NCBI GenBank assembly: GCA_964342745.1
Contig: CAYFFW010000007.1
Span: 1 to 54,347, forward strand
DNA from: AEGEAN-183 sp964342745
GTDB taxonomy: Bacteria; Pseudomonadota; Gammaproteobacteria; Magnimaribacterales; Magnimaribacteraceae
Reading direction: 5' to 3'
DNA: 54,347 nucleotides
The notes beneath the pieces were generated by a model. The model did not search any database and was not told the DNA's origin. It saw nothing but the letters and a program-made list of their open reading frames with translations. The position numbers and the translations under genes were made by a program. This document shows, one piece after another, positions 14,909 to 24,011 of this stretch. Position 1 is the first letter of the stretch, and each line of letters begins with the position of its first letter.

Positions 14909-15892
14909 ATGGAAGAAATAAAATTTGAAACAGTACAGTCTAACGGTATTAACATTAGATTAGCTTCAATAGGCGAGGGACCTTTAGTTATATTTTGTCA
15001 TGGCTGGCCAGAAAGTTGGTACAGTTATCGACATCAGTTACCTGCTATAGCTGCAGCAGGCTATAAAGCAGTTGCTTATGATGTCAGGGGCTACGGTGAA
15101 TCTGACAAGCCACACCCAATAGAAGAATACACAATGCTAAACATGGTTGCAGATGTAATAGGTATTGTAGAAGCATTAGGTTATGAAAATGCTATAACAG
15201 TTGGCCATGACTGGGGAGGACCCATTGCTTTAAATACTGCAGCTCTTCATCCTGAAATAATTAGGGCTACTGGCACAATGTCTGTTCCTTACATGTCTAG
15301 AGGACCAATGCCAACTTTAGAGTTGTGGGAGAAGATTTATAAAGATCGTTTCTTTTATCAGCTTTATTTTCAAAAAGAAGGCATTGCTGAGGAGGAATTT
15401 GAGAATGACCTTCAAAGATCCTTGAGGTTAACTTACACAAACAGCGATGGTAGGGGGATGGCTAAACAAATAGAAAAGGGAGAAAGTGGATTAAATCCAA
15501 AAAAGGGTCCAGATTCTACCTTCTTAGAAGGTATGGAGGATTTTAAGAAATTACCTGATTGGTTAAGCCAAGAAGATATTGATTATTTTGTTAGTCAGTT
15601 TGAGATTAGCGGAATGCGAGGACCCTTAAATCGTTACCGGGCTCAAAATATAGATTGGGAAGAGCTTTCTCATTTACCAGAAAAGATATCTCAACCTGCA
15701 TTTTTTATAACTGGTACCTTAGATCCAGTAAATTTCTTTGTTCCGAGTGAACAAAGCTTAATGGAAAGAATAGGTTCTAATTATGAAAATCTTCTTATAG
15801 CTGAAGAACTAGAAGGTATAGGTCACTGGACTCAGCAGGAATCACCAGATGAAGTGAATCAGTTAATTTTATCTTTCTTAAATAATCTTTAA
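14909..15892 (+). CDS. Epoxide hydrolase-like alpha/beta hydrolase
   Basis: A 327-residue alpha/beta hydrolase of the epoxide-hydrolase / haloalkane-dehalogenase type. HGWPES (31-36) forms the oxyanion loop. The nucleophile is Asp101 in GHDWGG, rather than Ser, and His306 in GIGHWTQ is the base. A cap domain lies between. Start ATG 14909 is preferred over TTG 14885 because TAGGAG precedes it and the family N-terminus matches. It probably shares a transcript with the CDGSH and DDN genes. The epoxide substrate is unknown; lipid or terpenoid epoxides are possible. Confidence 0.9.
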   Translation: MEEIKFETVQSNGINIRLASIGEGPLVIFCHGWPESWYSYRHQLPAIAAAGYKAVAYDVRGYGESDKPHPIEEYTMLNMVADVIGIVEALGYENAITVGHDWGGPIALNTAALHPEIIRATGTMSVPYMSRGPMPTLELWEKIYKDRFFYQLYFQKEGIAEEEFENDLQRSLRLTYTNSDGRGMAKQIEKGESGLNPKKGPDSTFLEGMEDFKKLPDWLSQEDIDYFVSQFEISGMRGPLNRYRAQNIDWEELSHLPEKISQPAFFITGTLDPVNFFVPSEQSLMERIGSNYENLLIAEELEGIGHWTQQESPDEVNQLILSFLNNL

Positions 15893-15896
15893 TTAT

Positions 15897-18425
15897 TTAG
15901 TCATCTAAAGCTTTTTTTATTAGCCATTGGAGAAATTCTCTGTGTGCTTGGGTTTCTGCATCTTGTGATCTTTTCTTTGTCGTCTTTTCTATATTTCTTA
16001 AAGCAGAATAAACAGCCGCTGAAGTCATTTGATAGGGAGGGTTTTCTTCAATAACCTGAATAAGTCTTCGAACATACATGGTTTGAAGATTTTGCCTAAC
16101 AGAATTTACTTTAGTGTTGACATCCGCTTGAAATATTCCTTCAGTTAGATCACTTATCATTTCATTGGTGCTATAAGTATTACCGTAAGCACTTGAATCA
16201 GTTAATCGATCTAGGGTCCATCCATTAAGTAGATGTGAAAGAACTGCTGACTGTATACCTAAAATTTTTCTATGAATTTGAGGGTCTTCATGTTCTCCAC
16301 GGAAATCAAAACCTCTTCTTTCTTTCTGGACCATCATCAAAACTTCTTGGCTAATTGGAAAAGCATTAGGAGAAAAAGCATGGTCAAGGAGTGCTTTCAT
16401 CGCTCGTTTTTGTGTTTCCTTTTTAACCGGTTGATAAGGATTGCTATCAGAATTTTGATCAGGTGTCGTTCGGTTTACATAAACACCACCTACAAAACGA
16501 GAAATAGTTTGAAGTGATCTACTAGATTCCCTAAAAAGTGTTTGGTAAGCATTTTCATACTCTTCCCAGGATGTAGCATCTAATTTACTGGGCAATTCAA
16601 TTAAAGTTTTATTAACCAGTTTTATTCTTTGTATTGCATAAGTTATAGGGTCATTCGTTAAATCATTGGTCATAGCCCTTGGATCTATTCCCCTTCCAGG
16701 GCTTCTCATGTCATCTGCATCATTGCCAAAAATTAGTTCAGGTTCATCAGATCTAAATAAGATTTCCCTTCTTCGATCTTCACTCAGTTTGGGGGTATAT
16801 CCAAATTCAATAGCCCAGTTATCATAAGGTCCAGTAACTACATCATAGTAATCTCCTTGTTTAACGCCTATAGGGGCCAGATTAACTGCAGGATACTCCA
16901 TAACAGATGCTGTCACTCCAGTTACTTGAGTTATTTCAGGATTATGAACAGAAACAGGGTCATGCAGGTGACTAGCCTTGAAGTTATGACTTAGGCCTAG
17001 TGTGTGTCCTACTTCGTGTAGAGTCAGTCTTACTATGCTTTGCTTAACAATTTTTGGGTCGGGATCTCCATTTAAGTTACTTGAAACTATATTAGCTAGA
17101 ATGTTTGCTTCTTGTATTTCACTTCCTGCATAACAAAGATTTTCATCTGAGATAGGAAAAATTGAATTAATGTTTACTCGATTGGTTAAATAAACCCATT
17201 CGAGCATGATGTCAGCTCCAATAATTTCACCAGTTCTTGGGTTTGTAAAACTTGGACCGTATCCTCCAAAAGGAGGATTAGGTGAGGAAGTCCATCTAAG
17301 AACATTATATCTGATATCTCCGGCATCCCACTCGGCTTCTTCAGGCTGTATTTTTACTTCTAGGGCATTCTTAAATCCTGCTTTTTCAAATGCAGCATTC
17401 CAAGCAAGAACACCTTCTTCAATATAAGGTCTTAACTCAATTGGTGTAGTATTTTCCATCCAGAATGTTATTGGTTTTATAGGTTCTGATAACTCGGCTT
17501 CTGGATTCTTCTTCTGTAAATTCCATTTATTGATTAAATCACCATAAGGGGTTAAATCTTTGGTGGTAAGATTTGTAATCCTATCTGTAAAGTACCCAAC
17601 CCTTTGATCTGCTAATCGAGGTTCAAAATTATTTTCTGGCATTTGAATAAAGCTATACCTTAAGGAAATACTTATATTTCTAGGATCAGCTGCATCTTCT
17701 AACTCATATCCATAAGATGGTGGATTTTCAAATACATATTCAATCTCGACGTCTGTATTTTGCGGATAGTTATGGAAAGACAAGACCCTAGATTTTTCCA
17801 TACTTAATTGTCCCCACATAAATTCAGGTGGAGGACCTTCTGGATAAGGTATGGGTTTGATGGGTGTTAAGGATTCTGAAACTAATAAGGAAGAGACACT
17901 AATTAAATATTCATCTTCAGATTCATTGGTGGCAGTAATTGGAAAAACTTTTATTACTGAGTCAGAAATATTAGCACCTGCAGATTTTGATAGAGCTGAA
18001 CTCTCATCAAAAGAGAAGTTAGTATTAACTCGTAAGAGTCTGATGCTATCAAAGTGTTTTTCAAATTTGAGTACGCCATTATCTAAGTAGCTTCCTCTGT
18101 TCTTTCTTGCAGTTACAACACCGTCTTTCACATGTGCAAAATAAATAATCTCTTTATCTAACTGATCCTTATTAATTTTAAAATATAAGGAACTTGATTT
18201 AGGATCTTGATAAACATGGATAAACCCTTCAGAGGAATTAAAGCCTTCAACCTTATCTTTAATTAGATCTTTATCTTTTTTTTCTTCGATACCTGTGGGC
18301 TGAAGAGATGAAGATTCATTAGTTTTAGCTTCTAGTTTTTTATCAGACTCCTCAGCGTAAGAAATAACTGTAAAGCCCAGTAAAAAGATAAGAAAAATAA
18401 ATTTTATTTGCGTCTTTTTAAACAT
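15897..18425 (-). CDS. Large exported zinc metalloprotease (DUF5117/DUF4953 type)
   Basis: An 842-residue protein with a signal peptide (1-24). The zinc motif HEVGHTLGLSH places His470, Glu471, His474 and His480, a metzincin-like HExxHxxGxxH. The region between about 60 and 300 matches the beta-rich N-terminal part of bacterial DUF5117 proteins, and the C-terminal part after the motif is DUF4953-like. Such proteins are probably secreted or periplasmic proteases. GGAAG lies upstream of ATG 18425. It is convergent with the epoxide hydrolase (4-base gap) and divergent from the D-aminoacylase operon. Confidence 0.88.
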   Translation of the reverse strand: MFKKTQIKFIFLIFLLGFTVISYAEESDKKLEAKTNESSSLQPTGIEEKKDKDLIKDKVEGFNSSEGFIHVYQDPKSSSLYFKINKDQLDKEIIYFAHVKDGVVTARKNRGSYLDNGVLKFEKHFDSIRLLRVNTNFSFDESSALSKSAGANISDSVIKVFPITATNESEDEYLISVSSLLVSESLTPIKPIPYPEGPPPEFMWGQLSMEKSRVLSFHNYPQNTDVEIEYVFENPPSYGYELEDAADPRNISISLRYSFIQMPENNFEPRLADQRVGYFTDRITNLTTKDLTPYGDLINKWNLQKKNPEAELSEPIKPITFWMENTTPIELRPYIEEGVLAWNAAFEKAGFKNALEVKIQPEEAEWDAGDIRYNVLRWTSSPNPPFGGYGPSFTNPRTGEIIGADIMLEWVYLTNRVNINSIFPISDENLCYAGSEIQEANILANIVSSNLNGDPDPKIVKQSIVRLTLHEVGHTLGLSHNFKASHLHDPVSVHNPEITQVTGVTASVMEYPAVNLAPIGVKQGDYYDVVTGPYDNWAIEFGYTPKLSEDRRREILFRSDEPELIFGNDADDMRSPGRGIDPRAMTNDLTNDPITYAIQRIKLVNKTLIELPSKLDATSWEEYENAYQTLFRESSRSLQTISRFVGGVYVNRTTPDQNSDSNPYQPVKKETQKRAMKALLDHAFSPNAFPISQEVLMMVQKERRGFDFRGEHEDPQIHRKILGIQSAVLSHLLNGWTLDRLTDSSAYGNTYSTNEMISDLTEGIFQADVNTKVNSVRQNLQTMYVRRLIQVIEENPPYQMTSAAVYSALRNIEKTTKKRSQDAETQAHREFLQWLIKKALDD

Positions 18426-18521
18426 ATCAAATAACTTCCAAACCCCTTAAATCATTATTAAACGGGTGAGCATTATAGGTAAAAATAATAATTTAACCTA
18501 ATTGAAGTAAAATAATCCTAT

Positions 18522-20231
18522 ATGTTTGATCTACTTATTAAAAATGGAACCATCTATGATGGGACGGGAGAAAAACCTTACGTTGCAGATGTAGCTATTA
18601 AAGATGAAAAGATTGTTTCAATTGGTGTCTTGGAGGGGTCTTCTAAAGAAGTAATTGAAGCTAAAGGAAAGATAGTTGCACCTGGTTTCGTCGATATACA
18701 TACACATTATGATGGCCAAGTAACCTGGGATCCTTACTTGAGGCCTTCAACTTATCATGGTGTAACGACAGTTGTAATGGGCAATTGTGGTGTTGGTTTC
18801 TCACCTTGTAAGCCTGAAGAGAGAGATTGGCTTATAAGCCTAATGGAGGGAGTTGAAGACATTCCTGGCACAGCCTTACATGAAGGAATAAATTGGCAAT
18901 GGGAAAGTTTCCCTGAATATTTAGATACTCTAGAAAAGAAACCTTTAGCAATTGATGTGGGAACACAAATTCCTCATGGAGCAGTTAGGGCATATGTTAT
19001 GGGTCAGAGAGGTATTGACAGGGAGGAAGCAACGCAAGAAGAAATTGATGAGATGAGCACCATTGTTAAAGAGGCTGTTAAAGCAGGAGCTTTTGGCTTT
19101 AGTACTTCTCGAACTGAAAAACATAAAGATTCAAGTGGTGAACTAACGCCCAGCATTACAGCCCATAAAAATGAATTAGTATCTATAGCAAATTCTTTAG
19201 GAGAATTAAAAAGCGGAGTTCTTCAGGGCATTTCAGATTTTTATGATTTTGAAACAGAGTTTGATATTTTTAAAGAAATGTCTAAATCTTCTGGAAGACC
19301 TATATCTATAACTGTAGAGCAAATGGACCAAAGACCAAACTGGTGGCATCAACTTTTAGATGGAATTGAAGAGGCCCAAGATGAAGGAATAAGTATGTAC
19401 GGACAAGTTCCACCTAGAGCAACAGGAATTAATATGGGTTTAACTGCTACTCTTAACCCTTTTATTTTTTACCCATCCTTTTATGAAATTTCTAAAAAAA
19501 GTTTGGAAGAAAAGGTATCAATAATGAAAGAACCATCTTTCAGAAAAAAAATCTTATCTGAACAGCCTGTTTCAATTGGTAATCCTTTAGTAGAAGAAAT
19601 TACACAATCTTTTAATAAGATGTTTAGGTTGGGTGAACCTGCGAATTATGAACCTGAACCTGAATCTTCTTTTGAAGCCATTGCAGGTAGAGAAGGAGTA
19701 TCACCTCAAGAAGTTGCCTATGATTGTTTACTAGAGAAGGATGGTAAGGCTCTTATCTATCACCCTTTATTTAATTATTTACCTGGTAATCTTGATTATG
19801 TAGAGAAGATGCTTAATCACCCTTATTCTATTTCGGGATTAGGTGATGCTGGTGCTCATTGTGGAGCTATAAGTGATGCTAGTTTCCCAACTACTTTGAT
19901 ACAGCATTGGGGCAGGGATAGAAAAAGAGGAAAAAGAATTCCTTTAGAAAAACTTATCAGCATGCAAACACTAGAAACTTCTAAACTTTTGGGTATAAAT
20001 GATAGGGGTGTACTAAAAGAAGGATTTAAAGCTGATATAAATGTAATTGATTTTAAAAACCTAACACTTCACGAACCAGAGGTGTTATATGATTTACCTG
20101 CCGGAGGCAGAAGATTGGTCCAAAAAGCTAGTGGATATGAGTACACAATTGTGTCAGGCCAAGTAGCTTTTAAAAATGGAGAGACTACTGGAGTCTTAAA
20201 CGGCAGACTTATAAGAAATCAAATTAATTAA
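18522..20231 (+). CDS. N-acyl-D-amino-acid deacylase (D-aminoacylase family)
   Basis: A 569-residue amidohydrolase. The N-terminal beta-sandwich strand DLLIKNGTIYDGTG leads to the metal motif HTH (His60, His62) in DIHTHYDGQ. Cys89 in MGNCGVGFSPC corresponds to the metal-ligand Cys of D-aminoacylases. Later motifs include LGDAGAHCG, with the catalytic Asp. The expected reaction is hydrolysis of N-acyl-D-amino acids to the D-amino acid and a carboxylate. It is longer than typical D-aminoacylase (about 480-500), like uncharacterised marine members. It is the first gene of a six-gene operon; the next gene is 2 bases away. Confidence 0.87.
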   Translation: MFDLLIKNGTIYDGTGEKPYVADVAIKDEKIVSIGVLEGSSKEVIEAKGKIVAPGFVDIHTHYDGQVTWDPYLRPSTYHGVTTVVMGNCGVGFSPCKPEERDWLISLMEGVEDIPGTALHEGINWQWESFPEYLDTLEKKPLAIDVGTQIPHGAVRAYVMGQRGIDREEATQEEIDEMSTIVKEAVKAGAFGFSTSRTEKHKDSSGELTPSITAHKNELVSIANSLGELKSGVLQGISDFYDFETEFDIFKEMSKSSGRPISITVEQMDQRPNWWHQLLDGIEEAQDEGISMYGQVPPRATGINMGLTATLNPFIFYPSFYEISKKSLEEKVSIMKEPSFRKKILSEQPVSIGNPLVEEITQSFNKMFRLGEPANYEPEPESSFEAIAGREGVSPQEVAYDCLLEKDGKALIYHPLFNYLPGNLDYVEKMLNHPYSISGLGDAGAHCGAISDASFPTTLIQHWGRDRKRGKRIPLEKLISMQTLETSKLLGINDRGVLKEGFKADINVIDFKNLTLHEPEVLYDLPAGGRRLVQKASGYEYTIVSGQVAFKNGETTGVLNGRLIRNQIN

Positions 20232-20233
20232 AA

Positions 20234-20452
20234 ATGGAAAGATTGGACCTACATGGAATTAGACACCATGAGGTAGATTTGATTGTAGAAAATTTTATCT
20301 TTTTAAATCAAAAAGAGGTCCCTTTAACTATAATTTGTGGCAATAGCAGTAAGATGGTAGCGCTTGTAAGGCAAGTTTTAGACAGAACCGGTTGTGAATA
20401 TATTGAAGGAAAAGGATTTGATTTTGGAAGAATTACTGTAATGAAACTTTAA
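20234..20452 (+). CDS. Mini Smr-domain protein
   Basis: A 72-residue protein that is essentially one Smr domain. LDLHGIRHHEVD opens it and the final beta strand reads FGRITVMKL. Smr domains in MutS2 or YdaL-type proteins are nucleic-acid nickases or RNA-binding modules. In this copy the usual TGKG motif is CGNS (IICGNSSKMV), so activity may differ. The LDLHG motif is intact. It sits 2 bases after D-aminoacylase and 6 bases before TauD, an unexpected partner in a catabolic operon. Confidence 0.75.
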   Translation: MERLDLHGIRHHEVDLIVENFIFLNQKEVPLTIICGNSSKMVALVRQVLDRTGCEYIEGKGFDFGRITVMKL

Positions 20453-20458
20453 TCTGAA

Positions 20459-21247
20459 ATGAAGATAAAAAGAATTAGTCCTTTGGGAGCTGAAATTAAT
20501 AATATAGATTTATCAGAGAATTTATCATCTGAGAGTTACAAACTAATAAAAAAAGCTTTCTTGGAAAATCTAGTTTTAATTTTTAAAGATCAAAATTTAT
20601 CTCCTGAGGATTTATTATCAGTAACCAAAATCTGGGGCCAACCAGAATTACACCCTGTGTTTAAAGGATTAGATGAATATCCAGAGATAATTAAAATTGA
20701 AAACTACGGAGAAGAGTTTCATGCCAATGCCCATTGGCATTCTGATGTAACTTTTGAAGAAAAACCACCGGACGCAACTATTCTTTATGCTTTAAAGATG
20801 CCCGACAAGGGAGGGAATACTCTTTTTGCTAACCAATATTTAGCCTATGAATCACTCGAAAAATCTATAAAAGAAAAACTTTCATCCTCACTAGCAATAA
20901 ATTCAAATAAATCAGTAATTCTACTTGCAGGGGCAGATGTGTCTCTAGTAAAGTCAGTTAAACATCCTGTATTTAGAACTCACCCTGAAACTAACAAAAA
21001 GGCTTTATATGTAACACAAGCTTTTGTAGAAAAAATTGATGAATTGCCTGTTGACGAAAGCGAAGAATTATTGGGTCTTCTTTATAGCCATTGTAGTAAG
21101 AAGGAGTTTATATATGAACATAAGTGGCATAATGGCGATTTAGTTGTTTGGGATAATAGATGTGTTCAACATTATGCAGTTCATGATCATGGAAACAAAA
21201 CAAGAACACTACACAGAATAACAGTTAATGGGAGTAAACCTTTCTAA
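20459..21247 (+). CDS. TauD/TfdA family Fe(II)/2-oxoglutarate dioxygenase
   Basis: A 262-residue oxygenase. The iron triad is His94-x-Asp96 in WHSDVTF and His238 in QHYAVHD; Arg249 or Arg253 in KTRTLHR can bind 2-oxoglutarate. The N-terminus KRISPLGAEINNIDL and the GGNTLFANQYLAYESL segment match TauD. The family hydroxylates taurine, alkyl sulfates, phenoxyacids and other carboxylates, and the substrate is not readable here. The A of the next gene's ATG is the last base of its TAA stop (TAATG), so the two are translationally coupled. Confidence 0.9.
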   Translation: MKIKRISPLGAEINNIDLSENLSSESYKLIKKAFLENLVLIFKDQNLSPEDLLSVTKIWGQPELHPVFKGLDEYPEIIKIENYGEEFHANAHWHSDVTFEEKPPDATILYALKMPDKGGNTLFANQYLAYESLEKSIKEKLSSSLAINSNKSVILLAGADVSLVKSVKHPVFRTHPETNKKALYVTQAFVEKIDELPVDESEELLGLLYSHCSKKEFIYEHKWHNGDLVVWDNRCVQHYAVHDHGNKTRTLHRITVNGSKPF

Positions 21248-22578
21248 TGTCAGAACTAACAATTAAAAATGCTACTATCGTGAATGAAGGAAGTCTTACT
21301 CAGAAAGACTTATTTATAAAGGATGGTCGGATAGAAAAAATTGAGGATTCTCTTAATGAAAGGGGAGAGTTTATAGATGCAACTGGTCTTCATTTATTTC
21401 CAGGATTTATTGATGATCAGGTTCATTTTAGAGAACCTGGTCTGACAGCAAGAGGGAGTATAAAATCTGAATCCATTGCTGCTGTAGCAGGTGGAACCAC
21501 TTCTTTTATGGATATGCCAAATGTTATTCCTCCGACTTTGACCGGTGATCTCTGGCAAGACAAAATTAATATTGCGCAGAAAGATTCCTTAGCTAATTAT
21601 TCTTTTTACATGGGAACAAGTAATACAAATATCGAGGAAATAAAAAAAATAGATCCTCAACAAGTTTGTGGAGTAAAGGTTTTTATGGGCTCTTCAACTG
21701 GTAATTTACTTGTAGATGATGAAAAAGCTCTAGAGAATATCTTTAGTCTATCTCCGGTTATTATTACCACGCATTGTGAGGATACACCTCTCATAAGTAT
21801 AAATGAGCAAAAGGCTATAGCTAAGTATGGAGAGTCAATACCAATAGAGCTTCATGAAGAAATTAGATCTAGACAGGCATGTTTAAATTCAACTATGAAA
21901 GCCATTCGCTTAGCAAAACAATTCAATTCAGATTTGCATGTTCTACATATCACCACTGAAGATGAGATTAGATTATTCAAAGAAGGAAACATAGAAGAAA
22001 AGAAGATTACTTCAGAAGTATGCATACCTCACTTAATGTTTTCATCTCAGGATTACAAGAGTCTTGGAACTTTAATTAAGTGCAATCCTTCTGTTAAATC
22101 AATTTCTGATAAAACAGCTTTAAGAAAGGCACTTAAGACCGGTGCTATTGATTATGTTGCTACTGATCATGCCCCTCATGTCCTTGAAGAAAAGAAGAAT
22201 ACTTATTTAAAATCTCCTTCAGGCATGCCTTGTATCCAGCACTCTTTTCTTGCAGTTTTAGAGATGGTCCATGATGGAGATCTGGAAATAACTGATGTTC
22301 CTGAGGTTACTTCACATAAAGTTGCTAAGAGATTTAAGATAAAAGATAGGGGTTTTGTTCAGGAAGGCTTATGGGCTGATTTAGTCTTAGTAAATATGAA
22401 TGATGCATATAAAGTGAATGAAGAAAAATTATTTTATAAGTGCGGATGGTCACCCTTTGAAAGTTATACGTTTAAATCGAGAATAGTAGAAACTCTAGTA
22501 AATGGAGAAAGGGTTTATAGTAAAGGTAAAATATTATCTAATAAAGCAGGAAGAAAGTTAGATTTTACAAGGGGATAG
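21247..22578 (+). CDS. pyrC: Dihydroorotase, Bacteroidetes-like type
   Basis: A 443-residue cyclic amidohydrolase. Motifs are DDQVHFREPGLT near residue 57, MDMPNVIPPT, the carbamylated-lysine strand VKVFMGSSTGNLLVDD, histidine strands THCED and LHVLHITTE, and ATDHAPH. This combination matches the dihydroorotase clade that carries DDQVHF in place of DxHxH, so the first metal His is Gln. The expected reaction is carbamoyl-aspartate to dihydroorotate. Its place in an operon of amide hydrolases and dioxygenases leaves open a hydantoinase- or allantoinase-like use. It overlaps the TauD stop by one base. Confidence 0.83.
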   Translation: MSELTIKNATIVNEGSLTQKDLFIKDGRIEKIEDSLNERGEFIDATGLHLFPGFIDDQVHFREPGLTARGSIKSESIAAVAGGTTSFMDMPNVIPPTLTGDLWQDKINIAQKDSLANYSFYMGTSNTNIEEIKKIDPQQVCGVKVFMGSSTGNLLVDDEKALENIFSLSPVIITTHCEDTPLISINEQKAIAKYGESIPIELHEEIRSRQACLNSTMKAIRLAKQFNSDLHVLHITTEDEIRLFKEGNIEEKKITSEVCIPHLMFSSQDYKSLGTLIKCNPSVKSISDKTALRKALKTGAIDYVATDHAPHVLEEKKNTYLKSPSGMPCIQHSFLAVLEMVHDGDLEITDVPEVTSHKVAKRFKIKDRGFVQEGLWADLVLVNMNDAYKVNEEKLFYKCGWSPFESYTFKSRIVETLVNGERVYSKGKILSNKAGRKLDFTRG

Positions 22579-22580
22579 GT

Positions 22581-24011
22581 ATGAGTTTTAAAGAATATGA
22601 TAATTTTGATGCGTTAGGTCTTGCGGAATTAGTTAAGAAAAAAGAAGTCTCTGCTGAAGAACTCTTAGAAGAAGCTATTCAGAGAACCGAAAAAGTAGAT
22701 GGTCAAATTAATGCAGTTGTTTTAAAACATTATGATGAAGCAAAAGCCATGATTGAAAGAGGTCTTCCAGAGGGTACTTTTACTGGAGTTCCTTATCTTC
22801 TAAAAGATTTGCATGTTCTTCTGACAGGAACAAAAACTACTTATGGATCAAAATTTTTTAAGGATTATGTTGCAGATCACAACAGCACATTAGTTGATAG
22901 ATATCTTGAAGCTGGTTTAGTTATCTTTGGTAAGACAAATAGCCCAGAATTTGGTTTAACTGTAACAACTGAGCCTGAGCTGTATGGTCCTACTCGAAAT
23001 CCATGGAACCTAGATCATTCGGCAGGTGGATCAAGTGGAGGTGCAGCTTCAGCTGTAGCTTCAGGAATATTGCCTATGGCGAATGCAAGTGATGGTGGCG
23101 GTTCGATCAGAATTCCTGCATCTTGTTGTGGATTAGTTGGATTAAAGCCCACCAGAGCAAGAACTCCTATGGGTCCAGATAGAGGGGAGGGCTGGGCAGG
23201 ACAATCTATAAGCCATTGTGTATCTAAAACTGTTAGAGATTCAGCAGCTCTTCTTGATGCCACTACAGGTTTTTCACCTGGCGATCCTTATGCACCAACT
23301 GAACCTTCAGATAGTTTTCTTGCTGCAACCAATAGAGATCCAGGGAAGTTAAAAATAGCATTACATCTACCCACCGATTCAATTCAAATTGATGATGATG
23401 TTGTCACATCTATTAAAAACACCGCAAAACTATGTGAAGACTTAGGGCATCATATTGAAGAGGCTTCTCCAGAAGCAGATAATGAAGCTCTTTCAGAGGC
23501 TATTGGCATAATTATTTCAGCCAATGTTTCCTTGGCACTTGAACAAAGAGCTGAAGCATTAGGGACAGAAGTTACACCTGATGTTGTTGAAAACATAACT
23601 TATAGAATGTATGAAAATGGAAAAACCTTTTCTGCAGATCAATATGCTAAAGCGACATTAATTAATCATCAGGCCGGCAGGGTCTTAGGTAACTTTATGG
23701 AAAATTACGATTTGATCTTGAGTCCTGTGCTAAATAAACCTCCTGTAAAAATTGGTGAGATTGATATGTCGTCTCCAGATATAGCAACTTACATTGAAAG
23801 GCTGTCATCTTATTCAGGTTTTACAGCAATTTATAATCAAACAGGTCAGCCCAGTATTTCAGTTCCTTTAGGGTTTAGTAAAAATGAATTACCTATAGGA
23901 TCAATGTTTACTGCTAAATTTGGTAATGATGAACTACTCATTTCTGTAGCATCTCAGCTTGAAACAGCCAGTCCTTGGGCAGCAAAAAAACCTCCAATTT
24001 ATTCCAGCTAA
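22581..24011 (+). CDS. Amidase signature family amidase
   Basis: A 476-residue amidase with the Ser-cisSer-Lys triad: Lys75 in YLLKDLHV, Ser151 in SAGGSSGGAASAVASG, and nucleophile Ser175 in DGGGSIRIPA. Length and motifs are normal for the family. GatA is unlikely because no GatB or GatC neighbours are present. It probably hydrolyses small carboxamides or N-acyl amides. It is 2 bases after the dihydroorotase stop with an AGGGG ribosome site, and zero bases separate it from the next gene. It could act after ring opening or D-aminoacyl hydrolysis, which is inference. Confidence 0.9.
   Translation: MSFKEYDNFDALGLAELVKKKEVSAEELLEEAIQRTEKVDGQINAVVLKHYDEAKAMIERGLPEGTFTGVPYLLKDLHVLLTGTKTTYGSKFFKDYVADHNSTLVDRYLEAGLVIFGKTNSPEFGLTVTTEPELYGPTRNPWNLDHSAGGSSGGAASAVASGILPMANASDGGGSIRIPASCCGLVGLKPTRARTPMGPDRGEGWAGQSISHCVSKTVRDSAALLDATTGFSPGDPYAPTEPSDSFLAATNRDPGKLKIALHLPTDSIQIDDDVVTSIKNTAKLCEDLGHHIEEASPEADNEALSEAIGIIISANVSLALEQRAEALGTEVTPDVVENITYRMYENGKTFSADQYAKATLINHQAGRVLGNFMENYDLILSPVLNKPPVKIGEIDMSSPDIATYIERLSSYSGFTAIYNQTGQPSISVPLGFSKNELPIGSMFTAKFGNDELLISVASQLETASPWAAKKPPIYSS

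Noticed and set aside
17206..17427. Plus-strand open frames (also 16272-16517 and 17851-18090) inside the zinc protease gene.
   Set aside because: All lie antisense to a well-supported 842-residue protein and show no domain or ribosome site.
23015..23263. Open frame opposite the amidase signature region.
   Set aside because: Its Pro/Ala-rich translation mirrors the Gly/Ser-rich amidase motif and has no independent support.
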